Part shown: positions 51,223 to 59,648 of the stretch, piece after piece
Position numbering within the stretch: the first letter of the stretch is position 1
Layout: each line of letters opens with the position of its first letter
Assembly (NCBI RefSeq): GCF_052118625.1
Contig: NZ_JBQKGW010000017.1
Coordinates: forward strand, 5,480 to 69,479
Length of the DNA stretch: 64,000 nucleotides
Direction of reading: 5' to 3'
Origin: Porcincola sp945869225
GTDB lineage: Bacteria > Bacillota > Clostridia > Lachnospirales > Lachnospiraceae
Notes under the pieces: model-generated
Seen by the model: only the letters and a program-made list of their open reading frames with translations
Told to the model about the DNA's origin: nothing
Databases searched by the model: none
Made by a program: the position numbers and the translations under genes

Positions 51223-52359
51223 GTGGTCGAATTAGACGATCTGAAGACGAAACTGAAAACATATGAGCAGCCGCTCGCGGAGATGAAAAGTTCGCTCGAT
51301 CTTGAAAACAAGGAAAAACGAATCGAGGAACTTCACATGACGATGTCTGAACCGGATTTCTGGACGAATACAGAGAAGGCGACCAGAACCCAGAAGGAGC
51401 TCGGTGCGCTTCAAAATGACATCGCGGATTACAAGAAGCTCAGTGGGCAGTATGAGGAGCTGATGCTGCTGATTGACATGGCCAATGAGGATGAGGATGC
51501 ATCTGTCATTGATGATGTAAGAGAAAGCGAGCAGGAATTCGAAGAGAATTTCGATTCTGTCCGAATCCGCACGCTGCTCTCCGGCCAGTATGACAACAGC
51601 AACGCGATTGTTACCCTGCATTCCGGAGCCGGCGGGACAGAAGCCTGTGATTGGTGCAGTATGCTCTTCAGAATGTACTCACGCTGGATTGAGCGGCATG
51701 GGTTTTCGATGGAAGTGCTTGATTCGCTGGAAGGTGACGAGGCAGGGCTGAAGTCGGTTACCTTCCAGGTGAATGGTGAGAATGCCTATGGACTTTTGAA
51801 GTCGGAGATGGGCATCCACCGCCTGGTTCGGATCTCACCGTTTAATGCAGCAGGAAAACGCCAGACGTCCTTTGTATCCTGTGATGTCATGCCGGATATC
51901 GAGGAAGATGTAGATATTGAGATTCGCCCGGAGGATATCAGAATCGATACATACCGTTCAAGCGGAGCCGGAGGACAGCATATCAACAAGACGTCGTCTG
52001 CGATTCGAATTACGCATTATCCGACCGGCATTGTTGTCACCTGCCAGAATGAGCGCTCCCAGTTCCAGAATAAAGCGAAGGCAATGCAGATTCTGAAATC
52101 GAGACTTTACATGCTGAAGCTGGAGGAGAATGAGGAGAAGGCAGCAGATATCCGCGGAGAGGTCAAGGATATTGCATGGGGATCCCAGATTCGCTCTTAT
52201 GTCTTCCAGCCATACACAATGGTGAAGGACCTGAGAACAGGCTATGAGACCGGGAATGTGCAGGGTGTAATGGATGGCGATCTGGATCCATTTATCAATG
52301 CGTACCTGAAGTGGGACAGCCTGGGCAGACCGGATCGGAAGGCTCAGGCAGCGGACTGA
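51223..52359 (+). CDS. prfB: Peptide chain release factor 2, single-frame gene
   Basis: RF2 terminates at UGA and UAA. The peptidyl-hydrolysis motif is SSGAGGQHINKT and the stop-codon tripeptide is SPF (RISPFNAAGKRQTSF). The start is GTG at 51223 (MVELDDLKTKLKTYEQPLAE), with GGAAAG 12 nt upstream. In most bacteria prfB needs a +1 shift at CTT-TGA-C between residues 25 and 26. Here residues 25-26 are also Leu-Asp, but coded CTC-GAT (51295-51300), and the whole gene is one 378-codon frame, so autoregulation by frameshifting is absent. Confidence 0.95.
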   Translation: MVELDDLKTKLKTYEQPLAEMKSSLDLENKEKRIEELHMTMSEPDFWTNTEKATRTQKELGALQNDIADYKKLSGQYEELMLLIDMANEDEDASVIDDVRESEQEFEENFDSVRIRTLLSGQYDNSNAIVTLHSGAGGTEACDWCSMLFRMYSRWIERHGFSMEVLDSLEGDEAGLKSVTFQVNGENAYGLLKSEMGIHRLVRISPFNAAGKRQTSFVSCDVMPDIEEDVDIEIRPEDIRIDTYRSSGAGGQHINKTSSAIRITHYPTGIVVTCQNERSQFQNKAKAMQILKSRLYMLKLEENEEKAADIRGEVKDIAWGSQIRSYVFQPYTMVKDLRTGYETGNVQGVMDGDLDPFINAYLKWDSLGRPDRKAQAAD

Positions 52360-52429
52360 GCCTGCAGGCAGGATGACAGAATTTGAAAAGACAGCAGAAA
52401 TACAGCAGAATCACGATAAATAGGAAGTC

Positions 52430-52496
52430 AGACCTTTGGCTTTCGGGGGAGTTCATCTGAAAAGAGAATAGCCGACCGGAGCTGAAGGTCTTTTTT
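52430..52496 (+). terminator. Terminator-like structured element between prfB and the SPFH gene
   Basis: AGACCTT (52430-52436) pairs with AAGGTCT (52485-52491), followed by six T residues. The 48 nt between hold more pairing options (GGCT/AGCC, CGG/CCG). It starts 70 nt after the prfB stop and ends 36 nt before the next gene. The simplest reading is the terminator of secA-prfB; the large interior also allows a regulatory leader. Confidence 0.65.
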
Positions 52497-52531
52497 ACAG
52501 GCGGCAGTCTGCAGCCAGAAAAGGAGAAACT

Positions 52532-53728
52532 ATGGGAATTATTCGTGCGGCAGTTGGTTCTGTGTCAGGAGCGCTGAGAGACCAGTGGAAGGACGCGGTA
52601 GAACCCGTTGATATGGGGGCTCAGACGCTTTTTACAAGAGGCCAGCAGAAAAAGGGACAATCTTATGCGAAGGGCGGAGAGGTGATCTCCAATGGCTCTG
52701 TCATCCATGTCTACGACAACCAGTTTATGCTTCTGACAGACGGAGGGAAGATCATCGACTATTCTGCAGAGCCTGGGTATTTTGTGGTGGATAATTCCTC
52801 ACAGCCGTCTCTGTTTCAGGGAGAGATCAAGAAGAGTCTGAAGGATGTATGGGAACGTTTCAAGTTTGGCGGGACAACACCGCAGAACCAGAGAGTTTAT
52901 TATATCAACCTGCAGGAGATCAAGGGGATTCGCTTTGGAACCAGGAATGCGATCAATTATTTCGACAGTTTCTATAATTCAGAATTGTTCCTGAGAGCGT
53001 TTGGCAGTTACTCGATCCGGATCACCAATCCGCTTCTGTTCTATGCAAACTGTGTGCCGAGGAATGCATCCCACGTTGAAGTGGAGGATATCAACGAGCA
53101 GTTCCTGAACGAGTTCCTTGAAGCACTCCAGACGGCAATCAATAAGATGAGCGCCGATGGAGTCCGGATCTCCTATGTGGCCGGCAAGGGGACGGAGCTT
53201 TCCAGGTACATGGCGGATGCTCTCGACGAGAGTTGGACAAAGATAAGAGGAATTGAGATTGTATCGGTAGGGATTGGAAGTATCTCCTACGATGAACAGT
53301 CGCAGAAGCTGATCAATATGCGCAATCAGGGCGCCATGATGCAGGATCCGACCATCCGGGAAGGCTTTGTGCAGAGTTCGATTGCGCAGGGGCTGCAGTC
53401 TGCAGGATCGAACCCGGCAGGCGCAGGGGCAGCCTATATGGGAATGGGATTTGGCATGCAGTCGGCAGGTGCTTTTTCTCAGTCTGCAAGCCAGATGAAT
53501 CTGATGCAGATGCAGATGAACCAGGCAGGCGGACAGAATCCGTACGGACAGCAGAATCCATATCAGCAGCCGGGGCAGTATGCACAGAACACACAGGGCA
53601 GCCAGCAGGCATCGGGAGCTCCGGCAGGAGCTCGTGCCAAGCAGCCAGGAGAATGGTTCTGCCCAAACTGCGGGCATCTGAATGCCGGAAAGTTCTGCAC
53701 GGAGTGCGGAACGAGAAAACCGGAGTAA
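52532..53728 (+). CDS. SPFH-domain protein (YdjI-like) with C-terminal zinc ribbon
   Basis: A 398-residue protein of the virion-core/YdjI type of the SPFH superfamily (MGIIRAAVGSVSGALRDQWK, then VLLxDGGKIID-like LLTDGGKIIDYSAEPG). After the SPFH region comes a Q/G/M/P-rich low-complexity linker at about 300-370, then a zinc ribbon (CPNCGHLNAGKFCTECG). In Bacillus subtilis YdjI works with YdjG and YdjH in a sigma-W membrane-stress module that recruits PspA; the next two genes match YdjG and YdjH. No pspA is present. It probably lines the inner face of the membrane. Confidence 0.87.
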   Translation: MGIIRAAVGSVSGALRDQWKDAVEPVDMGAQTLFTRGQQKKGQSYAKGGEVISNGSVIHVYDNQFMLLTDGGKIIDYSAEPGYFVVDNSSQPSLFQGEIKKSLKDVWERFKFGGTTPQNQRVYYINLQEIKGIRFGTRNAINYFDSFYNSELFLRAFGSYSIRITNPLLFYANCVPRNASHVEVEDINEQFLNEFLEALQTAINKMSADGVRISYVAGKGTELSRYMADALDESWTKIRGIEIVSVGIGSISYDEQSQKLINMRNQGAMMQDPTIREGFVQSSIAQGLQSAGSNPAGAGAAYMGMGFGMQSAGAFSQSASQMNLMQMQMNQAGGQNPYGQQNPYQQPGQYAQNTQGSQQASGAPAGARAKQPGEWFCPNCGHLNAGKFCTECGTRKPE

Positions 53729-53775
53729 CTGAAAGGATGAGGCGGCCGGGATGAACCGGAAGAAGGAGTGCTTGT

Positions 53776-54876
53776 ATGGCAACGATTACATATAAGTGTC
53801 CCAATTGCGGCGGCGGACTGAGGTTTGATCCGAAGCTGCAGAAGTTCAAGTGCGATTTCTGTCTGTCAGAGTTTACCCAGGAGGAATTGGAAAAGCTGAC
53901 ACCGCAGCAGGCAGGAGATCAAACAGTTTCAGAAGAGGAAGCCGCATATCTCGGACAGAAGGAGAAAGAGCCATCCACTGAGGGAAAGAATGAGGGCCAG
54001 ACGGGGGCGGTTTTGTATACCTGCCCGAGCTGCGGTGCGACCGTGATCACGGATGAGACAACCGCTGCGACCTTCTGCTATTATTGCCACAATCCGATCG
54101 TTCTGGAAGGGAAGCTGTCGGGGAAATATCTGCCGGACAGACTGATCCCATTCAAGTACGATAAAAAGAAAGCGGAAGAGATTTTTCTGGACTATGTCCA
54201 TCATAAACGCTTCGTGCCGAAGGCTTTTTTCACAAAAGACCAGGTTGAGAAGCTGTCAGGCGTGTATTATCCGTTCTGGGTATATCATGCTTCCGTTGAT
54301 GGACAGATGAGTGCAGCTGCAAACCAAATTCGGACATGGGTGACAGGCGACATGGAATACACAGAAACCAAGGTATTCCATGTGGAGAGAGGCGGACAGA
54401 TTGACATTCAGAATCTGTCCAGAAATGCACTTCAGGAAAGTGATAAAAACCTGATCAATGCGGTCATGCCATTCCGGCTTGAAGAGGCAAAGCCATTTAC
54501 CATTGGCTATCTGCAGGGATTTGTCGCACAGAAGCGGGACATCGAGTCGGAACAGATTGCAAAAGAGATGCAGGACAGGGCAAAACGATATGCAGAGCAT
54601 GCTCTGGAGAGAACGATGGAGGAATATTCAGTTGTCACTGGAAAACAATCGTCCTTCAGCATAGAGTCGGAGCAATATGCATACATGCTTCTCCCGGTCT
54701 GGCTGCTGACATACAAGGCTCTGGACGGAGCAAAATATTACTTTGCCATGAATGGTCAGACAGGGGAAATTCATGGAAGGCTTCCGGTCGACATGGTGAA
54801 GCTGTCGGCTTTTGCCGGGGCACTCGGAGGGAGTCTGTTTGTGATTGTCCTGGCACTGTTATATTTTCTGATGTGA
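53776..54876 (+). CDS. Zinc-ribbon membrane protein (YdjG-like)
   Basis: A 366-residue protein. Two zinc ribbons open it: CPNCGG with CDFC, then CPSCGA with CYYC. A middle region of about 220 residues follows (KYLPDRLIPFKYDKKKAEEI; VYYPFWVYHASVDG), and a single hydrophobic helix lies at the C-terminus (FAGALGGSLFVIVLALLYFLM). This is the layout of YdjG-type proteins, sometimes mislabelled TFIIB or replication-restart helicase because of the zinc fingers. It lies between the SPFH gene (47 nt) and the TPM gene (12 nt). Confidence 0.82.
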   Translation: MATITYKCPNCGGGLRFDPKLQKFKCDFCLSEFTQEELEKLTPQQAGDQTVSEEEAAYLGQKEKEPSTEGKNEGQTGAVLYTCPSCGATVITDETTAATFCYYCHNPIVLEGKLSGKYLPDRLIPFKYDKKKAEEIFLDYVHHKRFVPKAFFTKDQVEKLSGVYYPFWVYHASVDGQMSAAANQIRTWVTGDMEYTETKVFHVERGGQIDIQNLSRNALQESDKNLINAVMPFRLEEAKPFTIGYLQGFVAQKRDIESEQIAKEMQDRAKRYAEHALERTMEEYSVVTGKQSSFSIESEQYAYMLLPVWLLTYKALDGAKYYFAMNGQTGEIHGRLPVDMVKLSAFAGALGGSLFVIVLALLYFLM

Positions 54877-54888
54877 GGAGGAATGCCT

Positions 54889-55812
54889 ATGAATATCAGA
54901 AAAAACAGAGAAGACAGCGTTTCCAGGCTGGTGACGGGATTTTTTCTGCTATTGGCTGCAGCAGTCCTGGGATTTTCGGTAGCATGCAGTCAGCGTGCAT
55001 TCGGAGCAGAGTCAGAGAACAACACAGGACTGATTTATGCATCCGGCAGCAGGCTGGCCAGTGTGGAAGACCGCGCACAGCTGCTTACGGAAGAGGAAGA
55101 GGCAGAACTGCTGCAGCAGGCTGCTGAGCTCTCCCAGAAGACCGGATATGAATTTCGGCTTGTCACAACGAATCAGACAGAAGGAAAGACAACGCAGCAG
55201 TTTGCGGAGGCGTACTTTGAGTCCCTGACAGATGATGGCCCGGAAACAGCAAGCGGAGCCAGCTATGTCATTGACATGGATAACCGCCAGATCTACATTG
55301 CAACCTATGGCGGTCTGCAGTATTATCTGACAGATGCAAGAGTCGATACACTTCTGGATCATGCGTATGAGTATGTCAGCGAGGGAGAATACGACAAAAC
55401 ATTCAAGAGCATGCTGAAGGACACAGGCCGTTATTACAATAAGGGAATCCAGGACGGAACACGGATTATAAACCGGGATACAGGTGAGGTGACCGTTTAC
55501 CACAAGCCGAAGACCGTTACCCCGGTCAAGATCCTGATATCCCTTCTGGCGGGGGCAGCCGGTTTTCTGGCGTTTTTTGCTTCTGTGAAAGGCGCTTATT
55601 CGATGAAAGGTGTTTCGGGGGATGGATTTTCGGAGAGAGACCAGGTCGGGCTTACATTGAAAAGGCGGGATGACAGGCTTGTAAACCAGTTTATAACATC
55701 AAGACGAATTCCCAGAAATGACAGCGGAGGAGGGTCATCCGGCGGCGGGACAACGTCAACGCACACAACATCAGGCGGCTATTCAGCAGGCGGAGGCGGA
55801 AGAAGTTTCTGA
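54889..55812 (+). CDS. TPM-domain membrane protein (YdjH-like)
   Basis: A 307-residue protein with an N-terminal signal/anchor helix (GFFLLLAAAVLGFSVA), an external TPM domain of about 150 residues (LTEEEEAELLQQAAEL; TGYEFRLVTTNQ; RQIYIATYGG), a second helix near residue 215 (LISLLAGAAGFLAFFASV), and a Gly/Ser/Thr-rich tail ending SAGGGGRSF. Such tails are usual in TPM proteins. ATG at 54889 is 7 nt after GGAGG; an ATG two codons earlier is too near the site. With the two preceding genes it matches Bacillus YdjGHI. Confidence 0.85.
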   Translation: MNIRKNREDSVSRLVTGFFLLLAAAVLGFSVACSQRAFGAESENNTGLIYASGSRLASVEDRAQLLTEEEEAELLQQAAELSQKTGYEFRLVTTNQTEGKTTQQFAEAYFESLTDDGPETASGASYVIDMDNRQIYIATYGGLQYYLTDARVDTLLDHAYEYVSEGEYDKTFKSMLKDTGRYYNKGIQDGTRIINRDTGEVTVYHKPKTVTPVKILISLLAGAAGFLAFFASVKGAYSMKGVSGDGFSERDQVGLTLKRRDDRLVNQFITSRRIPRNDSGGGSSGGGTTSTHTTSGGYSAGGGGRSF

Positions 55813-55814
55813 AG

Positions 55815-56261
55815 ATGCAGAATGAGCAGAAAAAGTATTATGTCGTGACACAGAATGCGATTCCGGAGGTTTTATTGAAGGTTGTGGAGGTGAAAAGACT
55901 TCTGGAGGGAAAGAATCCACCTTCAGTGATTGAAGCAACCGATCAAGTCGGAATCTCAAGAAGTTCCTTTTACAAATATAAGGATGACATATTTGAATTT
56001 CATGAGAATGTAAGGGGAAAGACAATCACATTTCTTATCGAAATGCGGGATGAGCCGGGGCTTCTGAGCGATGTGCTGATGATTGTCGCCAGGTCACGTG
56101 CAAACATTCTGACAATTCATCAGTCTATCCCGGTATCGGGAATGGCCTCGACCTCGATCAGTGTTCAGGTGATGCCTGAGACCGGGGACGTAACGGAGAT
56201 GATGGATCAAATCGATGCGATGGACGGGGTGAAGTCGTTGAGAATTCTCGGCGCAGAATAG
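55815..56261 (+). CDS. pheB: ACT-domain protein, PheB family
   Basis: A 148-residue protein: a short N-terminal helix-turn-helix-like region (NPPSVIEATDQVGISRSSFYKYKD) followed by an ACT domain (TFLIEMRDEPGLLSDVLMIV ... SISVQVMPETG). It belongs to the PheB/UPF0735 family; ACT domains bind amino acids, and in Bacillus pheB lies by the threonine and phenylalanine genes. It begins 2 nt after the TPM gene but is probably functionally linked to thrH downstream. Whether it acts as a regulator or an enzyme effector is unknown. Confidence 0.88.
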   Translation: MQNEQKKYYVVTQNAIPEVLLKVVEVKRLLEGKNPPSVIEATDQVGISRSSFYKYKDDIFEFHENVRGKTITFLIEMRDEPGLLSDVLMIVARSRANILTIHQSIPVSGMASTSISVQVMPETGDVTEMMDQIDAMDGVKSLRILGAE

Positions 56262-56296
56262 TCAGACAGTTGACAGATTTCAGGAGGAGAAGTGAC

Positions 56297-56902
56297 ATGA
56301 ATATTGTTTGCCTGGACCTTGAAGGAGTACTTGTACCGGAAATATGGATTGCATTTGCTCAGGCGAGTGGGATTCCCGAGCTGAAGCGCACGACTCGTGA
56401 CGAACCAGATTATAATAAGCTGATGCAGTGGAGGCTGGGCATTCTCCGCGAACATGGATTGGGACTCAGACAGATCCAGGATACAATTGCAACGATTGAG
56501 CCGCTTCCGGGAGCCAGAGAATTTCTAGACAGACTTCGCACGCAGACACAGGTAATCATCATCAGTGATACATTCACTCAGTTCGCATCACCGTTGATGG
56601 AGAAACTTGGATGGCCGACACTGTTCTGCAACACGCTCGAGGTGGCTCCGGATGGAATGATTACAGGATTCCGGATGCGGATTCCGGATTCCAAGCTGAA
56701 TACAGTCAGGGCGCTCCAGTCCATTGGCTTTGATACCATTGCGTCCGGAGATTCGTTTAATGATCTTGCAATGATCAAGGCAAGCAAGGCGGGATTTTTA
56801 TTCCGCACGACCGATCAGATCCGAAAGGATTATCCGCAGCTGCCAGCCTTTGAAACGTATGATGAATTGCTGGAGGGCATCCAGAAGGCACTGGCAGAGT
56901 AA
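56297..56902 (+). CDS. thrH: ThrH: phosphoserine phosphatase / homoserine phosphotransferase
   Basis: A 201-residue HAD-superfamily enzyme. It starts MNIVCLDLEGVLVPEIWIAF; the nucleophile Asp is in CLDLEGVLVPE, and SGDSFNDLAMI is the last HAD motif. In Pseudomonas ThrH both removes phosphate from phosphoserine and transfers it to homoserine. CAGGAGGAG precedes the ATG at 56297; the frame is open to 56270. It lies 35 nt after pheB and is followed by a strong terminator. Serine made through it could feed GlyA. Confidence 0.9.
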   Translation: MNIVCLDLEGVLVPEIWIAFAQASGIPELKRTTRDEPDYNKLMQWRLGILREHGLGLRQIQDTIATIEPLPGAREFLDRLRTQTQVIIISDTFTQFASPLMEKLGWPTLFCNTLEVAPDGMITGFRMRIPDSKLNTVRALQSIGFDTIASGDSFNDLAMIKASKAGFLFRTTDQIRKDYPQLPAFETYDELLEGIQKALAE

Positions 56903-56931
56903 CAGAATTGCCGCATGAAAGCCGCATGAAA

Positions 56932-56972
56932 AGAGACATCCTGCTCCTCAGGAGCGGGATGTCTCTTTTTTA
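56932..56972. terminator. Bidirectional terminator between thrH and the DUF975 gene
   Basis: AGAGACATC / GATGTCTCT (56932-56940 with 56958-56966) with an inner GCTCC / GGAGC stem, then a run of T on the right and AAAA on the left. It serves thrH and the convergent membrane-protein genes. Confidence 0.88.
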
Positions 56973-57018
56973 ACCGTTTTTTCCTGTTTTGCAGCTGCGG
57001 CTGGTATCGATGGAATAA

Positions 57019-57777
57019 TCAGGTACCGTATGGGTCACGCTGCCCGGACAGCTCTACGTAAAAGAGTGCTTTTGTGACAGCTATGTATGGCTTGACACAG
57101 ATATAGGCTGTACCAAGGGAAAGAATGGAAAGCACCCAGTAGCCAATGAAAGAAAGGTACAGCAGAAACAGCTGTATTCGATGACCATGCATCATCTTCC
57201 GGCTTTCGCGGAGGCACTGTAAAAAGCTGTAGTCCTGATGGTCGATGAATAAGAACAGTGCCTGATCATATAACAAATAGAATACGCCATAGAGCAATGC
57301 AGACAGAAGCAGGCAGAGGATGGCGACTCCAGCAAACTGAAGGTCTGACGAGATTGAAAAACCAAACATCGAAGTCTTTGTCCCCTGAAGGAGAAATGCA
57401 AAAATCAGGTAGACAAGAGGGAAGGCACACAAATACTGTATGACAGTCAGAGCCATGGAAAGAAGCAAAAGCCTTCCAGTGTGATAACGGAAGCCGAGAA
57501 ACAAGTCCCTGATCCTTGCGTGACCTGTTCGTGCAATGTTCAGGGAAAGAAAGCAGTACCCGGTTTGCAGCAGGGTGGAGACAGCAAACAGGATGAATGA
57601 AATCAGCAGATTCAGAGAAGAACCAACAACGTTTCTTCTGGAGGAAAAGGAAGCAAGGTCTCCGAGGAAGAACAGTGCGATGTTCAGCACACTCAGGACA
57701 ATGGAGGCGAATACCGCAAATGCGTAGTAATTGATCAGGATGGCGCGGCTGCGGGCCTTCAGACTGGAACTGGTCAT
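57019..57777 (-). CDS. DUF975 family membrane protein
   Basis: A 252-residue protein with six hydrophobic segments and the DUF975 hallmarks: an N-terminal SSSLKARSRAILINYYAFAV and the LRESRKMMHGHRIQLFLLYLSF region before the last helix. Members have no known activity. The start overlaps the preceding gene by ATGA, so the two are coupled on the minus strand. Confidence 0.85.
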   Translation of the reverse strand: MTSSSLKARSRAILINYYAFAVFASIVLSVLNIALFFLGDLASFSSRRNVVGSSLNLLISFILFAVSTLLQTGYCFLSLNIARTGHARIRDLFLGFRYHTGRLLLLSMALTVIQYLCAFPLVYLIFAFLLQGTKTSMFGFSISSDLQFAGVAILCLLLSALLYGVFYLLYDQALFLFIDHQDYSFLQCLRESRKMMHGHRIQLFLLYLSFIGYWVLSILSLGTAYICVKPYIAVTKALFYVELSGQRDPYGT

Positions 57778-58259
57778 ATCACACGGCCTCCGTTCAGTGT
57801 AGCAGAGACTTCATTTGCGTTCTGCGAAGCTGTGCCGGACTGGGCAGTATCGGATGAAGCATTGCTCTGCTTGTCCTCCCTGTACTGGCCTGACAAAATT
57901 TCCTTCAGGAGAGCCTCTCCGCTCTTGGATGACTCGTCGGTTGAACCAGTCTCGGCATCCGGATCAGTGTAGTACTGATAGAGCTGTTCCACCTCGGCAC
58001 GAAGCTGTGGATTATGCATATATGTATAGACGGCAGACACTGTCAGAACAGTTGTCAGTACGGCAGCCGCACTTGCACAGGCCAGAGCAACCTTGGCACG
58101 CGGAAGAAGAGGACCGTCGCCTCTTGAAATGAGTGCCAGGATGATTGATACGGATGCACATGGAAGCGATATAAAGAAAATCTGAAATGACGCAAAAGAG
58201 ACAAGCGCCAGAACAAAGGATACTGTGACCATGACAGATCGGTTATCGGAATGATTCAT
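57774..58259 (-). CDS. Two-helix membrane protein, unknown function
   Basis: A 161-residue protein with two or three N-terminal hydrophobic stretches (VMVTVSFVLALVSFASFQIFF; SVSIILALISRG; ALACASAAAVLTTVLTVSA) and a hydrophilic S/D/E/Q-rich tail of about 80 residues. It resembles the DUF4190-type small membrane proteins often found beside DUF975 genes, but I cannot confirm a family. GGGAGGTGA precedes the ATG. It heads a two-gene operon. Confidence 0.72.
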   Translation of the reverse strand: MNHSDNRSVMVTVSFVLALVSFASFQIFFISLPCASVSIILALISRGDGPLLPRAKVALACASAAAVLTTVLTVSAVYTYMHNPQLRAEVEQLYQYYTDPDAETGSTDESSKSGEALLKEILSGQYREDKQSNASSDTAQSGTASQNANEVSATLNGGRVI

Positions 58260-58319
58260 AAAGGGTCACCTCCCAGTTTATTGAAATACGACAAGGGATT
58301 GTCTTGTGATTTATTTTCT

Positions 58320-58348
58320 ATCTTAACACGCAGCTTTTTTATGAACAA
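58320..58348 (-). promoter_or_regulatory. Promoter of the DUF975 operon
   Basis: Minus strand: TTGTTC (58348-58343), 17-nt spacer, TAAGAT (58325-58320). The leader is about 52 nt. Confidence 0.55.
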
Positions 58349-58433
58349 TCCGGATGGGTTTAATTCATGAAATCTTCACATCTCATCATGAAAGCACGGG
58401 CGAAATGCAGCGAAATGGCACCCGCCTCCTTGC

Positions 58434-58462
58434 TTGACAAAGGGTTTTATCGAAAGGATAAT
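58434..58462 (+). promoter_or_regulatory. Sigma-A promoter of the nudix-tsa-ispD operon
   Basis: Consensus TTGACA (58434-58439), 17-nt spacer, GATAAT (58457-58462). The leader before the first ATG is about 60 nt. Confidence 0.72.
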
Positions 58463-58528
58463 AGGAACACTGGACAGGATTTTAGTGCGTAGTGGCAAAA
58501 GCGCAGACAGACAAGCAGGCAGAGCAAA

Positions 58529-59182
58529 ATGAAGGGACAGATATCAGAAAAGATGGCAGAGGTAGACCATGTCAGTCAGGTTACGAAGAATCGTTTTCTG
58601 AACTATTATGAGCTCAATACGACAGACCGGATTGGCAATCATAAGAAATATTATATGTGCTCTAGAAGAGAATCAGCAGAAAAACTGGATCTGATGACCG
58701 GAGCCGACAGACCTGATGGTGTTGTAATGTTCGCTTTATACGGAGAAGACAGAGACCGGGTGGTGCTGGTCCATCAGTACAGATACCCGCTGGGCACCTA
58801 TATATATGAACTGCCGGCCGGCCTTGTCGAGGATGGAGAGCGGGTTGACGAGGCTGCCCTGCGCGAGATGCGGGAAGAGACAGGACTTGAGTTTCATCCT
58901 GTGCTGTCTGACTCCGGATATGAGCGGCCGTTCTACTCATCGGCAGGAATGACAGATGAAAGCTGCTGTATGGTTTTTGGAACAGCTGGTGGGACAATCA
59001 GTCAGAATGGGCTGGAGGATACGGAGCAGCTGGATGTGGTACTGGCAGACAGACAGGAGGCAGCACGGATTCTTCGGGAAGAGAATGTTGCGGCAAACTG
59101 CGCATTCATGCTGATGAACTTTATCAGTTCAGCAGACCCGCTTGCGTTCCTGTATCAGCGAGCCGGAGAGGGGCAGTTATGA
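58529..59182 (+). CDS. NUDIX hydrolase (ADP-ribose pyrophosphatase-like)
   Basis: A 217-residue Nudix protein. The Nudix box starts at GLVEDGERVDEAA and continues REMREETGLEF, matching G-x5-E-x7-REUxEExGU. LVHQYRYPLGTYIYELPAG just upstream is typical of ADP-ribose pyrophosphatases. The ribosome binding site is weak; an in-frame ATG at 58553 is an alternative. It overlaps tsaE by 4 nt (ATGA) and begins a tightly packed operon. Confidence 0.88.
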   Translation: MKGQISEKMAEVDHVSQVTKNRFLNYYELNTTDRIGNHKKYYMCSRRESAEKLDLMTGADRPDGVVMFALYGEDRDRVVLVHQYRYPLGTYIYELPAGLVEDGERVDEAALREMREETGLEFHPVLSDSGYERPFYSSAGMTDESCCMVFGTAGGTISQNGLEDTEQLDVVLADRQEAARILREENVAANCAFMLMNFISSADPLAFLYQRAGEGQL

Positions 59183-59619
59183 AGACAGTGACAGAAGCAT
59201 TTACCCCTGATGACACGTTCAGGCTTGGCTTTCAGATGGCGGAGAAAGCGGCTCCGGGCGATGTCATCGCGCTCCTGGGCGATCTCGGTGTTGGAAAAAC
59301 CGTATTCACAAAAGGGTTTGCAGCCGGCCTTGGCATACAGGAAGACATCAGCAGTCCGACATTTACCATTCTGCAGCTTTATGAGGAGGGACGGCTGCCG
59401 CTGTATCATTTTGATGTATATCGGATCGGAGACCCGGAGGAAATGATGGAAGTTGGGTGGGACGATTACATCTATGGGAATGGTGTCTGCCTGATTGAGT
59501 GGGCGAATTTGATTGAAGACCTGATGGAGGAAATACCAGACGGGAAGCTGAAGCGCGTCACGATTGAGAAAAATCCGAAAAAAGGATTTGATTACAGAAA
59601 GATTACGGTAGAGGCATAA
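59179..59619 (+). CDS. tsaE: tRNA t6A synthesis ATPase TsaE
   Basis: A 146-residue P-loop ATPase that supports TsaB-TsaD in transferring threonylcarbamoyl to A37 of tRNA. Walker A is GDLGVGKTVFTKGFA near residue 35; SSPTFTILQLYEE and YHFDVYRI are family blocks. It overlaps the nudix gene by 4 nt and precedes the tsaB-rimI fusion by 29 nt. Confidence 0.95.
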   Translation: MKTVTEAFTPDDTFRLGFQMAEKAAPGDVIALLGDLGVGKTVFTKGFAAGLGIQEDISSPTFTILQLYEEGRLPLYHFDVYRIGDPEEMMEVGWDDYIYGNGVCLIEWANLIEDLMEEIPDGKLKRVTIEKNPKKGFDYRKITVEA

Positions 59620-59648
59620 GAGAAATTAACATACATGAAGGATAAGAG

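Noticed and set aside
50232..51311. 359-codon minus-strand frame across the secA-prfB junction
   Set aside because: Antisense to two conserved genes and without any family motif.
56905..56931. Direct repeat GCCGCATGAAA as an attachment or insertion site
   Set aside because: Only two short copies next to a terminator, with no mobile gene nearby.
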